From Candidatus Stahliibacteriota bacterium (lineage in GTDB: Bacteria > Hydrothermota > Tepidihabitantia > SM23-42), in the NCBI GenBank assembly GCA_004376785.1, contig SOIY01000214.1, forward strand, positions 1-25,262: a stretch of 25,262 nt of DNA. Reading direction: 5' to 3'. Both the position numbers and the translations under genes were made by a program. Of this stretch, positions 14,724-22,968 are shown one piece after another; position 1 is the first letter of the stretch, and every line of letters begins with the position of its first letter. The notes under the pieces were generated by a model. That model ran no database searches. It worked only from the letters and a program-made list of their open reading frames with translations, and had not been told where the DNA came from.

Positions 14724-15977
14724 ATGGAAATTCAGGTTCCTTATGGTAAGGACGAAAAATTAAGTGTAACCATACCCGATGAGAATATATTGAGTGTTGT
14801 TTATCCAAATAAAGTCGAAGAGCAAAATGAAACAGAAATTTTACTCAAGGCAATAGAAAATCCCATAAATTCAAAATCCTTTACTGATTTTCTGAGTGAT
14901 GCCAAGGATGTTCTATTCATTGTTAATGATGGCACCCGTCCCACACCAACAGCAAAAGTACTTGATATAATTTATGAAAAGATTAAAAACAAAAATATTA
15001 AATTCATTATTGCAACAGGTGTTCATCGAGCACCAACCCAGGAAGAATATGATTTTATATTCGGCAAGTATTACAATATTTTCAAAGATCAAATCTATGT
15101 GCATGATAGTAAAAAAGATGAGGATATGGTTCATATTGGCACATCAAAGAACGGTACAGAAATGTATGTGAACCGTCTGGGTATGGAAGCACATAAAATT
15201 GTGATAATAGGTTCGGTTGAACCCCATTATTTTGGTGGTTATACAGGCGGCAGAAAATCTTTTTTACCTGGGATTGCTTCACGCAAAACCATTGAACAAA
15301 ATCATAAGTATGCATTAAGGCCTGAGTCACATGCATTGGCGCTCGATGGCAATCCGGTTCATGAAGATATGATTGATGCCTTAAAGATCATTGCAGATAA
15401 AGAGATATTTTCTATTCAGACAGTACTTGATGGTGAAAGAAGACTTTATGGCGTAACCTGTGGTCATATTCACGATTCATTCTATGCAGCTATTGATAAG
15501 GCAAAAGAGGTCTTTTGTGTAAAAATTCCTGAAAAGGCAAATATTGTTGTCAGTGTTGCGCCCTATCCAATGGACATTGATTTATACCAATCGCAAAAGG
15601 CTTTAGATAATGGAAAATTAGCATTAAATCAAGGTGGCATTCTGATAATGGTCTCAAAATGTCGAACCGGGATTGGTGAACCTACATTTTTTGAGCTTCT
15701 ATCTTCATGTAATTCACCACAAGAAACCTTAGAAAAAATCGATAAAGGTTATAAACTGGGTTATCACAAAGCAGCAAAAATGGCTGAAATTGGCACCTGG
15801 GCTAAAACCTGGTGTGTTACTGATCTGGATGATAAAGATATGAATGCCATCTTTATCAAACCTTTTCATAATTTACAAGAGGCATTAAACAAAGCATTAG
15901 AACAAAAAGGTAAAGATTCAAAAGTAATTTTTTTAATGGACGGAAGCATTACTGTTCCGTTGCTTGAAAGGAGATAG
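14724..15977 (+). CDS. larA: LarA-family nickel-pincer-dependent racemase (lactate racemase-like)
   Basis: A 417-residue LarA/DUF2088 protein of normal length. Substrate- and cofactor-site residues known from Lactiplantibacillus LarA appear in place: D69 and R72 in NDGTRP, H101 in ATGVHR, H168 in EPHYFGG, K178 in GGRK (the pincer-nucleotide attachment lysine), H194 in EQNH, and Q291/K292 in YQSQK. Family members racemise lactate or epimerise other 2-hydroxyacids using a nickel-pincer nucleotide. The larB, larC and larE genes needed to make the cofactor are not in the window. With glcD and glcF just downstream, lactate is the likeliest substrate, but this family includes enzymes of other substrates. 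Confidence 0.87.
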   Translation: MEIQVPYGKDEKLSVTIPDENILSVVYPNKVEEQNETEILLKAIENPINSKSFTDFLSDAKDVLFIVNDGTRPTPTAKVLDIIYEKIKNKNIKFIIATGVHRAPTQEEYDFIFGKYYNIFKDQIYVHDSKKDEDMVHIGTSKNGTEMYVNRLGMEAHKIVIIGSVEPHYFGGYTGGRKSFLPGIASRKTIEQNHKYALRPESHALALDGNPVHEDMIDALKIIADKEIFSIQTVLDGERRLYGVTCGHIHDSFYAAIDKAKEVFCVKIPEKANIVVSVAPYPMDIDLYQSQKALDNGKLALNQGGILIMVSKCRTGIGEPTFFELLSSCNSPQETLEKIDKGYKLGYHKAAKMAEIGTWAKTWCVTDLDDKDMNAIFIKPFHNLQEALNKALEQKGKDSKVIFLMDGSITVPLLERR

Positions 15978-15978
15978 A

Positions 15979-17406
15979 ATGAAAATAGACTTGGAAAAAT
16001 TAAAGGGAATTGTTGGTCAAGACAATATCAAGAATGATATTGCTGACCTCTACGTATACGGTTCTGACTCATCCGTACATAACGCCCTTGCTTCAGTTGT
16101 GGTAAGACCCACAACAATAGAGCAGGTGCAGGAGATTATGCGCTATGCAAATGCTGAACTCATACCTGTCATCGCGCGTGGTTCAGGGTCAGGCATGTCA
16201 GGCCAGGCAGTTCCAATAGACGGCGGCATTGTATTGGATCTCAAAAAAATGAACCGTATCATTGAAATAAGACCCGCAGATATGCTTTGTAAAGTTGAAG
16301 CAGGATTAGTCGATGATGACCTTAACAGAGCGCTCAAACCATATGGTCTGTTTTATCCACCATTACCCGCATCAAGCAGAGTTGCAACTATTGGCGGAGA
16401 AATCGCCAATAATGCCTCTGGCATACGATCTGTGAAATACGGCGCAACGCGCGACTCTGTTCTCGGAATGAAGGTCGTCCTTGCAAACGGTGACCTGGTT
16501 AATCTTGGTTCAAATACTAGGGTCGAGGCATCTGGCTACCAGCTCGACAGACTTATGGTAGGTTCTGAAGGTACGCTCGGAATAATTGTAGAAGCAACAC
16601 TCTTACTCAAACCAATACCTAAATTCCGTTGCATTGGCAGGGCAAGTTTTAATAAACTTGAGGATGCTGGCGAAGCTATATCTGAAATAATTGCAAGTGG
16701 CGCCTCACCATCTATGCTTGAGTTAATGGATAATATCGCTATTACTGCAGTAAACACAACGCTCAAAATGGGTCTTCCTGATGTCGAGGCAATTGTCATG
16801 TTCGAGGCAGATGGAAAAGTAAAAGAGGCAGTAGATGCTGAGATTAAGTTCATGAAAGAAATCTGCGAAAAACATAATGGTTCTGATATTGAGACGAGTT
16901 ATGACCTAAAGGAAAGAACAAAATTGTTTGCTGGAAGAAAAAAATTGTTTGCTGCTTTGTCGCGATATAAAGAGGGATTATCATGTACTTCCCTGGCTGA
17001 TGATATGGCAGTGCCTTATTCAAAGATGGCAGAGTGCGCAATAAAGATCCATGAAATTGCTAAACGTAATAACGTTGTAATGACAGCTTATGGACACTGT
17101 GGTTCAGGTTGTATGCATACAAAAATATTAATGGATCCAACAAAGAAAGAACAATGGGAAGGCGCAAAACGGGCAGTAGAAGAGGTCTATGAATATGTCC
17201 GTTCAGTTGGTGGAACAACCTCTGCTGAACACGGTATTGGACTCTCTAAAGCTCCAGCATGGAAAAAAGAAAAGGCAGATTCACTTAAAATACTAAAGGC
17301 GATTAAGAAAGCACTTGATCCAAATAATATTCTAAATCCCCATAAAATGCAGGATGCACCTGATGATTGGGTTACTGCAACAAAACTAAGATATCCAGTA
17401 GAATAG
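15979..17406 (+). CDS. glcD: GlcD-like FAD-linked 2-hydroxyacid (lactate/glycolate) dehydrogenase
   Basis: A 475-residue flavoprotein. ATG 15979 follows AAGGAG and the larA stop by 1 nt; an in-frame ATG at 15964 lies inside larA. The PCMH-type FAD domain (about 35-210) contains VVRPTTIEQVQEIM, RGSGSGMSG, NNASGIRSVKYG and VGSEGTLGII. The C-terminal FAD-oxidase domain ends NNILNPHKM. The usual metal-binding GHxGDGNxH motif reads GHCGSGCMH here, keeping both histidines but replacing Asp and Asn; the AEHGIG glutamate is kept. It probably oxidises D-lactate, glycolate or a related acid and passes electrons to the next gene's product. The gene symbol denotes family, not proven substrate. Confidence 0.87.
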   Translation: MKIDLEKLKGIVGQDNIKNDIADLYVYGSDSSVHNALASVVVRPTTIEQVQEIMRYANAELIPVIARGSGSGMSGQAVPIDGGIVLDLKKMNRIIEIRPADMLCKVEAGLVDDDLNRALKPYGLFYPPLPASSRVATIGGEIANNASGIRSVKYGATRDSVLGMKVVLANGDLVNLGSNTRVEASGYQLDRLMVGSEGTLGIIVEATLLLKPIPKFRCIGRASFNKLEDAGEAISEIIASGASPSMLELMDNIAITAVNTTLKMGLPDVEAIVMFEADGKVKEAVDAEIKFMKEICEKHNGSDIETSYDLKERTKLFAGRKKLFAALSRYKEGLSCTSLADDMAVPYSKMAECAIKIHEIAKRNNVVMTAYGHCGSGCMHTKILMDPTKKEQWEGAKRAVEEVYEYVRSVGGTTSAEHGIGLSKAPAWKKEKADSLKILKAIKKALDPNNILNPHKMQDAPDDWVTATKLRYPVE

Positions 17407-17414
17407 GAGAGAAC

Positions 17415-18476
17415 ATGGAAACTAAGAACTTAAAAGATTGGAAAAATGAATTAAATATTTGCATTAGGTGTGCCTACTGTTTTGAAGGATGCCCTGTTTT
17501 CAAAATTACTGACTGGGAAACAGATTCAGCACGGGCAAAGATCATTCTCGCCTATGGTATGCTTATAGGTGATATTGAACCATCACAGTATATTGCTGAT
17601 AAGATGTTCCAGTGTACTTATTGTCGGGATTGCTCTGAACGATGTTCAGCCAATGTTCCTGTGGTAGATGTTCTTGCAGCCGCACGGGCAGATCTTGTTG
17701 AAGCCGGTTTTGCATCGGAAACACATAAAGGCATGGTTAAGAATGTTAAGGAAACCGGCAATATTTTTGGCGACAAAGAAATAAAAGCACCTGTTCAACA
17801 GGGTGAAATACCCGTATACATAGGATGTCAATATCTTGCCCGCCCCAATCAGACAAAAATGTATTTAAAGATCCTTGAAAAACTCGGGGTAAAACCTCTG
17901 GTCAAAGACGAGATATGCTGTGGCTATCCTTTATATGCACTTGGATTCAGAAAGGAATTTGCAGAACATAAAAAGAAATTCTTAGAAATCTTTCCAGAAA
18001 AAGAAATCGTAGCCCTCTGCCCTACTTGTGCAGCCTATATACATGAAGAATATGGAAAAGACGTTAAACACATAACCCAGTTTATACTGGAACATCTGCC
18101 TGAAAAGAATCTTGGCTTAAAGGCAACTTATCATGACCCTTGTGACCTTTCACGTGTTATGAATATAACTGAAGAACCACGAGAAATCCTGAAAAAACTC
18201 GGCATTGAACTTGTTGAAATGCCCAGAAACAGAAAAACATCTCATTGTTGTGGTGGTGGCGGTGGTATACTGATGTCAGATGTTAACCTCTCAGATGATA
18301 TCGCAATAGTCCGTATTAAACAGGCAATTGAAACAGGCGCACCGCTCCTTATTACACCCTGTCCAACGTGTGAACAGGTATTAAAGAAAGCTGCGGCTAC
18401 AGTAAAAGAAAAAGGTGAAGGCGACATCACTGTCAAAAACTTGAGCGATGTCGTATGGAAAGCGCTTAGATCGTAA
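17415..18476 (+). CDS. glcF: GlcF/HdrB-like iron-sulfur subunit with two CCG domains
   Basis: A 353-residue protein starting at ATG 17415 after AGGAGA, 8 nt beyond glcD. Two 4Fe-4S motifs lie near the N-terminus: C16, C19, C22, C26 and C67, C70, C73, C77. Two cysteine-rich CCG domains follow, with C168-C169-G and CPTC at 202-205, then HCCGGGGG (C278-C279) and CPTC at 316-319. This is the layout of GlcF, LldE-type and heterodisulfide reductase HdrD-like proteins, which carry electrons from a flavoprotein to quinone, ferredoxin or a disulfide. Directly partnered with glcD. The electron acceptor cannot be read from sequence. Confidence 0.88.
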   Translation: METKNLKDWKNELNICIRCAYCFEGCPVFKITDWETDSARAKIILAYGMLIGDIEPSQYIADKMFQCTYCRDCSERCSANVPVVDVLAAARADLVEAGFASETHKGMVKNVKETGNIFGDKEIKAPVQQGEIPVYIGCQYLARPNQTKMYLKILEKLGVKPLVKDEICCGYPLYALGFRKEFAEHKKKFLEIFPEKEIVALCPTCAAYIHEEYGKDVKHITQFILEHLPEKNLGLKATYHDPCDLSRVMNITEEPREILKKLGIELVEMPRNRKTSHCCGGGGGILMSDVNLSDDIAIVRIKQAIETGAPLLITPCPTCEQVLKKAAATVKEKGEGDITVKNLSDVVWKALRS

Positions 18477-18504
18477 ATATATCCTTTGCAACCATTAAGT
18501 AGAC

Positions 18505-18535
18505 AAGGGGACGGTTATACCGTCCCCTTTCTTTA
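18505..18535 (+). terminator. Intrinsic terminator between convergent glcF and msrAB
   Basis: A perfect 10-bp stem AAGGGGACGG (18505-18514) with CCGTCCCCTT (18520-18529) and a TTATA loop is followed by TCTTT. It closes the + strand gcvH-like/larA/glcDF unit. In the reverse direction the hairpin is not followed by a clear U run, so ending of msrAB transcription here is less certain. Confidence 0.85.
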
Positions 18536-18553
18536 CTTGACCTATCAAGGTTA

Positions 18554-19609
18554 TCACTCGAATATCTTCTTATATTCACCATATCCTTCTTTTCCCAGAT
18601 TTTCTTTTGGAATGAAGCGCAAGGCAGCAGAATTGATGCAATAACGAAATCCTGTTGGTTCCGGTCCATCATTAAAAACGTGCCCGAGGTGTGAACCGGC
18701 ATGTTTACCCTTTACCTCAACGCGTATCATGCCATGAGATGAATCATCTTCCTCCATGATGTTTTCTGCTTCAAGTGGTTTGGTAAAACTTGGCCACCCG
18801 GTACCTGAATCATATTTATCTCTTGAGCTGAACAGCGGTTCCCCAGACACGACATCCACATAAATGCCCTCTTTTTTGTTATCCCAGTATCGGTTATTAA
18901 ACGGTGGCTCAGTACCGCATTCCTGTGTTACTTCATACTGCAGTGGCGTTAGCTTTTTCTTCAACACCGCTCTATCCGTCCATACTGTTTTTAAATACTT
19001 CTCTCTACCTGAACCTGATTTGTATTTATTATATCGCAGAGGACACTTCTTATAGTAATCCTGATGATAATCTTCAGCCTCGTAGAATTCTGTAAACTCC
19101 TTGACATCGGTAACTACTGGTTTGTCAAATATACCTGATTTATCGAGTTTTTGTTTCGATTCCTCGGCAATAGCCTTTTGCTCTTCATTATGGTAGAAAA
19201 TAGCTGTCTTGTACTGAGAACCACGGTCAACGAACTGACCCTCAGTATCTGTCGGGTCGATCTGTTGCCAGTAGACATCAATTAATTTCTGATAGCTTAT
19301 CTTTGACGATTCATAGATCACCTGAACTGCCTCATAGTGCCCAGTCTTACCACTGCATACCTCTTCATAGGTTGGATCCTTCTTGTGTCCGCCTGTGTAA
19401 CCGGCTTTTACATCAACCACGCCATCGAGCTTTTCAAAAGGCAATTCCATACACCAAAAACAACCTCCAGCAAAGGTCGCTTTTTGAAATAGCAAATCTG
19501 GTTTTTCCTTAGAACGACTCATTCGGGGCTCCTTATAATGATCGTCATCACTTTTGCACATACTTACTATGAACGGCAGAAAAAACATGATAAATAGTAT
19601 TTCTTTCAT
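18554..19609 (-). CDS. msrAB: Fused peptide methionine sulfoxide reductase MsrA-MsrB
   Basis: A 351-residue two-domain repair enzyme. ATG 19609 is preferred because AAAAAAGGAGG precedes it; an in-frame ATG at 19633 lies upstream of that site. An export signal (MKEILFIMFFLPFIVSMC) suggests periplasmic action, perhaps as a lipoprotein, although Met before the Cys makes a poor lipobox. MsrA (about 40-210) has the catalytic C50 in GGCFWC and DPTDTEGQFVDRGSQY. MsrB (about 220-345) has catalytic C324 in FRYCINSAALRF. The MsrB zinc CxxC pairs are absent. The common resolving cysteine before GWPSF is Thr, leaving C231 in TQECGTE as a candidate. It reduces both S- and R-methionine sulfoxide. Confidence 0.93.
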   Translation of the reverse strand: MKEILFIMFFLPFIVSMCKSDDDHYKEPRMSRSKEKPDLLFQKATFAGGCFWCMELPFEKLDGVVDVKAGYTGGHKKDPTYEEVCSGKTGHYEAVQVIYESSKISYQKLIDVYWQQIDPTDTEGQFVDRGSQYKTAIFYHNEEQKAIAEESKQKLDKSGIFDKPVVTDVKEFTEFYEAEDYHQDYYKKCPLRYNKYKSGSGREKYLKTVWTDRAVLKKKLTPLQYEVTQECGTEPPFNNRYWDNKKEGIYVDVVSGEPLFSSRDKYDSGTGWPSFTKPLEAENIMEEDDSSHGMIRVEVKGKHAGSHLGHVFNDGPEPTGFRYCINSAALRFIPKENLGKEGYGEYKKIFE

Positions 19610-19712
19610 GCTCAATTCCTCCTTTTTTATCATTGTTCTCTGCTAATTTAGACATCAGCTATCCTTGTTTGGTTCAGAGAAAAAAAGAGGCACCACTAAT
19701 CTGTACTACACC

Positions 19713-19734
19713 TATTCTGGTAATCACCAGAATA
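19713..19734. promoter_or_regulatory. Perfect dyad upstream of msrAB
   Basis: TATTCTGGT (19713-19721) and ACCAGAATA (19726-19734) form a perfect 9-bp inverted repeat around AATC. It lies about 104 nt upstream of the msrAB start and 26 nt after the preceding gene. No adjacent T run is present in either direction. It could be an operator half-site pair or an RNA hairpin ending the upstream message. The rest of the 150-nt gap 19610-19759 shows no gene and no convincing promoter. Confidence 0.4.
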
Positions 19735-19759
19735 CCAGAGTTGTCTTAGAATACCGCTA

Positions 19760-20191
19760 TTATAATGTCAATTTTTCTACCTTCAATCCCCCTGGTTTCA
19801 AATACTCAATCTCTTTGATAACAATCTCCAGCAAAGTGTAATTTGGATCATCTGGTCCCTTCCAAAAGTTCTTGAAATAGGGCATATTATCAGACAGCAG
19901 TTTTCTTGTATCACTATCTTGAACGATCATTCCATCACCAGTTCCTCTTATGTAACCGTTTACCTTGTCCTCTTTAAGAAATAGACAGAACTCAACTTTC
20001 TTATTCTTTTTTATCTGCTTGATTTTTGCACTCTGTGTACCTGTACCAATCCACAGTCTGTTATCAAAACAAATAAGTGTTACTGGTCGTACTTTTGGCT
20101 GATCACCGTCAGTGGTTGCCAAAAATACTGCCTGCATATCCTTGAAATGACCCCATACTTTATCTTTTAAACTTATATTTTTCTCGTTCAT
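19760..20191 (-). CDS. Pyridoxamine 5'-phosphate oxidase-fold (FMN-binding split-barrel) protein
   Basis: A 143-residue protein of the small PNPOx-like flavin family. VFLATTDGDQPKVRPVTLICFDNRLWIGTGTQSAKIKQIKKNKKVEFCLF is the typical split-barrel beginning (about 21-70), with an ATTD-G-P-VRPV strand pair and the K-x-x-Q/L-x-x-N segment. Relatives bind FMN, F420 or heme and reduce small molecules; the substrate here is unknown. GGAGT precedes the ATG. It lies 41 nt after the HAD gene and 150 nt before msrAB, possibly one transcript. The true PdxH residues for pyridoxal synthesis were not recognised, so the call stays at fold level. Confidence 0.82.
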   Translation of the reverse strand: MNEKNISLKDKVWGHFKDMQAVFLATTDGDQPKVRPVTLICFDNRLWIGTGTQSAKIKQIKKNKKVEFCLFLKEDKVNGYIRGTGDGMIVQDSDTRKLLSDNMPYFKNFWKGPDDPNYTLLEIVIKEIEYLKPGGLKVEKLTL

Positions 20192-20232
20192 AATTACTCC
20201 TTTATTCTAATTATATTTCAAAAGCATTCACC

Positions 20233-20916
20233 CTATTCCAGAAGTTCCTTCAGTTCATCAATTTCATAGTCTGCATACTTTCTATTTTCTTTAATCTTCT
20301 CAGGCCAGATAATCTTAATAACATGCGTTGTCAGCACTGTGGTCATACCTAATTCTTTTGCGCCACGTAATTCCCCACAACCACCATCGCCGATAAATAC
20401 ACACTCATGGGATAAAACTCCAAGTTTTTTCAGACATATTTCATATATTTCTTTTTCTGGCTTTATATAACCAACATCGCATGAAAAAACCACACTGTCA
20501 AAATATTTTTTTATGGGCGAATTCTTCCAACCTGCTATTTCACTTAGATCGCCATTACTGATAAGACCAATTAACTTACCCGAAGCTCTTAACCTCGCCA
20601 GGGTAATAATAGTGCCTGGATCTATGTGTTCCAGGGCATATTTGAACCTTTTAATGCGGTTATTTACTGCTTGTCTAATTATTTCATCAGAAACATCAGG
20701 ATTGATTGCACGTGCCATTTTTCTAATGATTTCTAAAGGATCTCTTATTTTCCCTCTGAGTCGATCCTCAGAATATAATAGTAATTGTTTATTCCACTCT
20801 TTCCGTGACACACCTAAAATTTCGCTTGTACCTCTACCTGGTGCTCTAACCGACTCTAAAGACGTCAACGTATGGAATAAATCAAAAATAACTGCTCTGT
20901 AATCTTTTAGATCCAA
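20233..20916 (-). CDS. HAD-superfamily hydrolase
   Basis: A 227-residue HAD family IA-like phosphatase. Motif I is VIFDLFHTL (9-17) with the nucleophile aspartate. Motif II is LISNGD (serine-type), motif III is the lysine in YIKPEKEIYE, and motif IV is VFIGDGGCGELRGAKELGM with the magnesium-binding acidic residue. An alpha-helical cap lies between motifs I and II. The reaction is probably phosphate-ester hydrolysis on an unknown small molecule. The start is a TTG at 20916, with a GGTGAGG-like ribosome-binding site about 10 nt upstream; no better ATG was found. The preceding hairpin ends the beta-helix gene. Confidence 0.85.
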   Translation of the reverse strand: MDLKDYRAVIFDLFHTLTSLESVRAPGRGTSEILGVSRKEWNKQLLLYSEDRLRGKIRDPLEIIRKMARAINPDVSDEIIRQAVNNRIKRFKYALEHIDPGTIITLARLRASGKLIGLISNGDLSEIAGWKNSPIKKYFDSVVFSCDVGYIKPEKEIYEICLKKLGVLSHECVFIGDGGCGELRGAKELGMTTVLTTHVIKIIWPEKIKENRKYADYEIDELKELLE

Positions 20917-20940
20917 TTAATCTATCCTCACCTAATAAAT

Positions 20941-20980
20941 ATAAAAGGGAAGGACCTTATCTTAGACCCTTCCCTTTTAT
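20941..20980 (-). terminator. Intrinsic terminator after the beta-helix gene
   Basis: A perfect 13-bp inverted repeat, ATAAAAGGGAAGG (20941-20953) with CCTTCCCTTTTAT (20968-20980), has a 14-nt loop. On the - strand it begins 14 nt after the beta-helix stop and its 3' arm ends in TTTTAT, giving the U-rich tail. It lies within the HAD gene's upstream region. Confidence 0.82.
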
Positions 20981-20993
20981 AATGTATTGATTT

Positions 20994-22868
20994 TTATTTT
21001 GTTAATATCAGTTTCTTTGTGGCACTGAAATCGTCTGTTTCCAATATATAAAAATAAACCCCAGAGCAAACCTTGCATCCACTTTCGTCTCTGCCATTCC
21101 AATAAGCTGTATAATTTGAGTGGCTGTATATCTCATCAGCCAAGGTCTTTATGAGTTTTCCGGCTATATCATATATTTTGAGACTCACATGGCCTGTTTT
21201 TGCCAACGCAAATCCGATCGTGGTTAAATTAGAAAAAGGATTTGGAATATTCTGATTAAGTACATATCCTGTGGGTTTTTCTGAAAATCCTCCTTCTTCA
21301 ATTCCCAGAATCACAGTATTATTCTGACTAAATTCAGAAGTATTATTGTTCATATCTGTTGTTGTAGCTGTTACAGTATCACCAATAACAAGTCCTGTAA
21401 GTGTAATATTCCAGTTGCCAGCTGCGTCAGGTGTAGTAGAACCAAGATATAGAGCTCCTTCTCCGTAGCCTGATGGATCTGGTCTTGCTCGAAAGACTTC
21501 AATTGTCGCCTGCGTTGGATCTGTATCTATATCTATTGTGCCAGTAATCAATGTCGGTCCAGCATAATAATGAGCACCTGTTATCACAGGAAAATTGAGT
21601 TCCTGGTTTGCCCCAGGATCAGGATCCCCACCATCGTTTGGAGTAACACCATCATCACCTAAATCTATTCCCAACCATACATTGTCATAAATAGAATTCC
21701 GGGTTATTAAGTTCTCATCTGCATTTACTGTGTTATTATAGTGTTCCCATATTGTAACACCATTATTCCCATTATAAGCAATAGTATTAGTGTCAATTAT
21801 ATTATACATCGCATAGCCGCCTTGATATAAATTACCATACTGTCCAATGTTTACACCATCCATTGTATTGCCCAAAGGTGCTAAATTAATATCGACACCA
21901 ATATTATTATATATAATAATATTGCCATTTGTATAGATTCCAGCTTCTGCATAACCTACAACACAAACGCCCTCATAATCATTCCCACAGATCAAATTGC
22001 TATCTACTGCATTATCATGAGCACCTTCACCAATGTATACACCACAGTGGTCATTACCAAGATCCACGGTTCCAGTAATATCAGTACCAATATAGTTTAG
22101 CAAAACCACATTCATGTAAACATCGCCTGGAGGACAACTAGCAATACCAACTCCCTCAGCGTAATTCCCCAATATAAGATTTCGCTCGACAAGATTGTCA
22201 TATGCAAAACCTACATATTCTGGGGTGACTATTATATATACACCTGCCCAAAACATCGCTGTATTCGTGCCATTACCCTGATCAACATTCCCTGTTTGGT
22301 CTGCTCCAACAAAGTTACAGTAAATATAATTATTAAATGTTCCAGCCTCAACACCTTGAATACGGATTCCGTCCTGTTCAAAATTGTTTATTACTAACCC
22401 CTGAATTGTGTTAAAAGGAGTCACTATCCAGAATCCATGTGATGCACCGGCATTTATGCCATTAATTATAATCATAAGATTTGCTGTTGATGGTGGATTA
22501 CTTCCAGCAGATGAACCAGCTTGTGTTAACCCATCAATAAAGACCCCAGCTGGGTCCCAGAGCACTGGAAGCTGGGAATCAGGGAAAATAGTATAGGGAC
22601 CAGCACCCGGGATATTAAAGTCTATAGTATCGGGGATGCCTGGGGTAGTAAGGTTGGCTGAATTCATTGCCCATCTGAGACTCCCTGGGTTATTGTCGTC
22701 AGGCGCTGTTCTTATCACTGTATAGGTAGCACCATTTAAAACACTAGAACCCAGAACCAGAAAAATACACAGGCAGCATATTAAAAAAGGAAGAACTTTC
22801 CCTTTTTTCTCTTTTGTTTTGTTCAGATTACCCTGAGTGTCTTTACATAACCTTTGCGATCTTTTCAT
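20994..22868 (-). CDS. Secreted parallel beta-helix protein with type IX (Por) sorting tail
   Basis: A 624-residue exported protein. The signal peptide has an unusually long basic n-region (about 25 residues) before LPFLICCLCIFLVLGSSVL. TYTVIRTAPDDNNPGSLRWAM is a CSLREA-like opening. Residues about 110-420 are right-handed beta-helix turns with N-x-I-x-G-N units such as LVERNLILGNYAEGVGI. An Ig-like linker (about 430-520) follows. The last about 99 residues form a Por secretion tail: LNQNIPNPFSNLTTIGFAL, LKIYDIAGKLIKTL, AYWNGRDESG, GVYFYILET, KKLILTK. The protein should cross the outer membrane through a type IX-like system. GGAGG precedes the ATG. Carbohydrate binding or cleavage is possible, but no catalytic site was recognised. 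Confidence 0.87.
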   Translation of the reverse strand: MKRSQRLCKDTQGNLNKTKEKKGKVLPFLICCLCIFLVLGSSVLNGATYTVIRTAPDDNNPGSLRWAMNSANLTTPGIPDTIDFNIPGAGPYTIFPDSQLPVLWDPAGVFIDGLTQAGSSAGSNPPSTANLMIIINGINAGASHGFWIVTPFNTIQGLVINNFEQDGIRIQGVEAGTFNNYIYCNFVGADQTGNVDQGNGTNTAMFWAGVYIIVTPEYVGFAYDNLVERNLILGNYAEGVGIASCPPGDVYMNVVLLNYIGTDITGTVDLGNDHCGVYIGEGAHDNAVDSNLICGNDYEGVCVVGYAEAGIYTNGNIIIYNNIGVDINLAPLGNTMDGVNIGQYGNLYQGGYAMYNIIDTNTIAYNGNNGVTIWEHYNNTVNADENLITRNSIYDNVWLGIDLGDDGVTPNDGGDPDPGANQELNFPVITGAHYYAGPTLITGTIDIDTDPTQATIEVFRARPDPSGYGEGALYLGSTTPDAAGNWNITLTGLVIGDTVTATTTDMNNNTSEFSQNNTVILGIEEGGFSEKPTGYVLNQNIPNPFSNLTTIGFALAKTGHVSLKIYDIAGKLIKTLADEIYSHSNYTAYWNGRDESGCKVCSGVYFYILETDDFSATKKLILTK

Positions 22869-22910
22869 TATGCGCCTCCTTCATTTTCAAATATAATTAA
22901 TCTCAATATT

Positions 22911-22939
22911 ATTATATATAATAAATAATTGAATGTCAA
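22911..22939 (-). promoter_or_regulatory. Consensus sigma-70-type promoter for the beta-helix gene
   Basis: On the - strand, TTGACA (complement of 22934-22939) and TATAAT (complement of 22911-22916) are separated by exactly 17 nt, a perfect consensus. The expected transcript starts near 22904, about 36 nt before the ATG, with GGAGG in the leader. The 100-nt gap holds no other feature. Confidence 0.85.
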
Positions 22940-22968
22940 CCACTCTTTTTATTATATACTTCACCTAA

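Noticed and set aside
19609..19633. Upstream ATG for msrAB adding eight residues
   Set aside because: The added codons include the AAAAAAGGAGG ribosome-binding site of the chosen ATG, so they are leader, not protein.
20513..20902. Open frame of 129 codons on the + strand opposite the HAD gene
   Set aside because: The - strand frame has all four HAD motifs; the + frame shows nothing recognisable.
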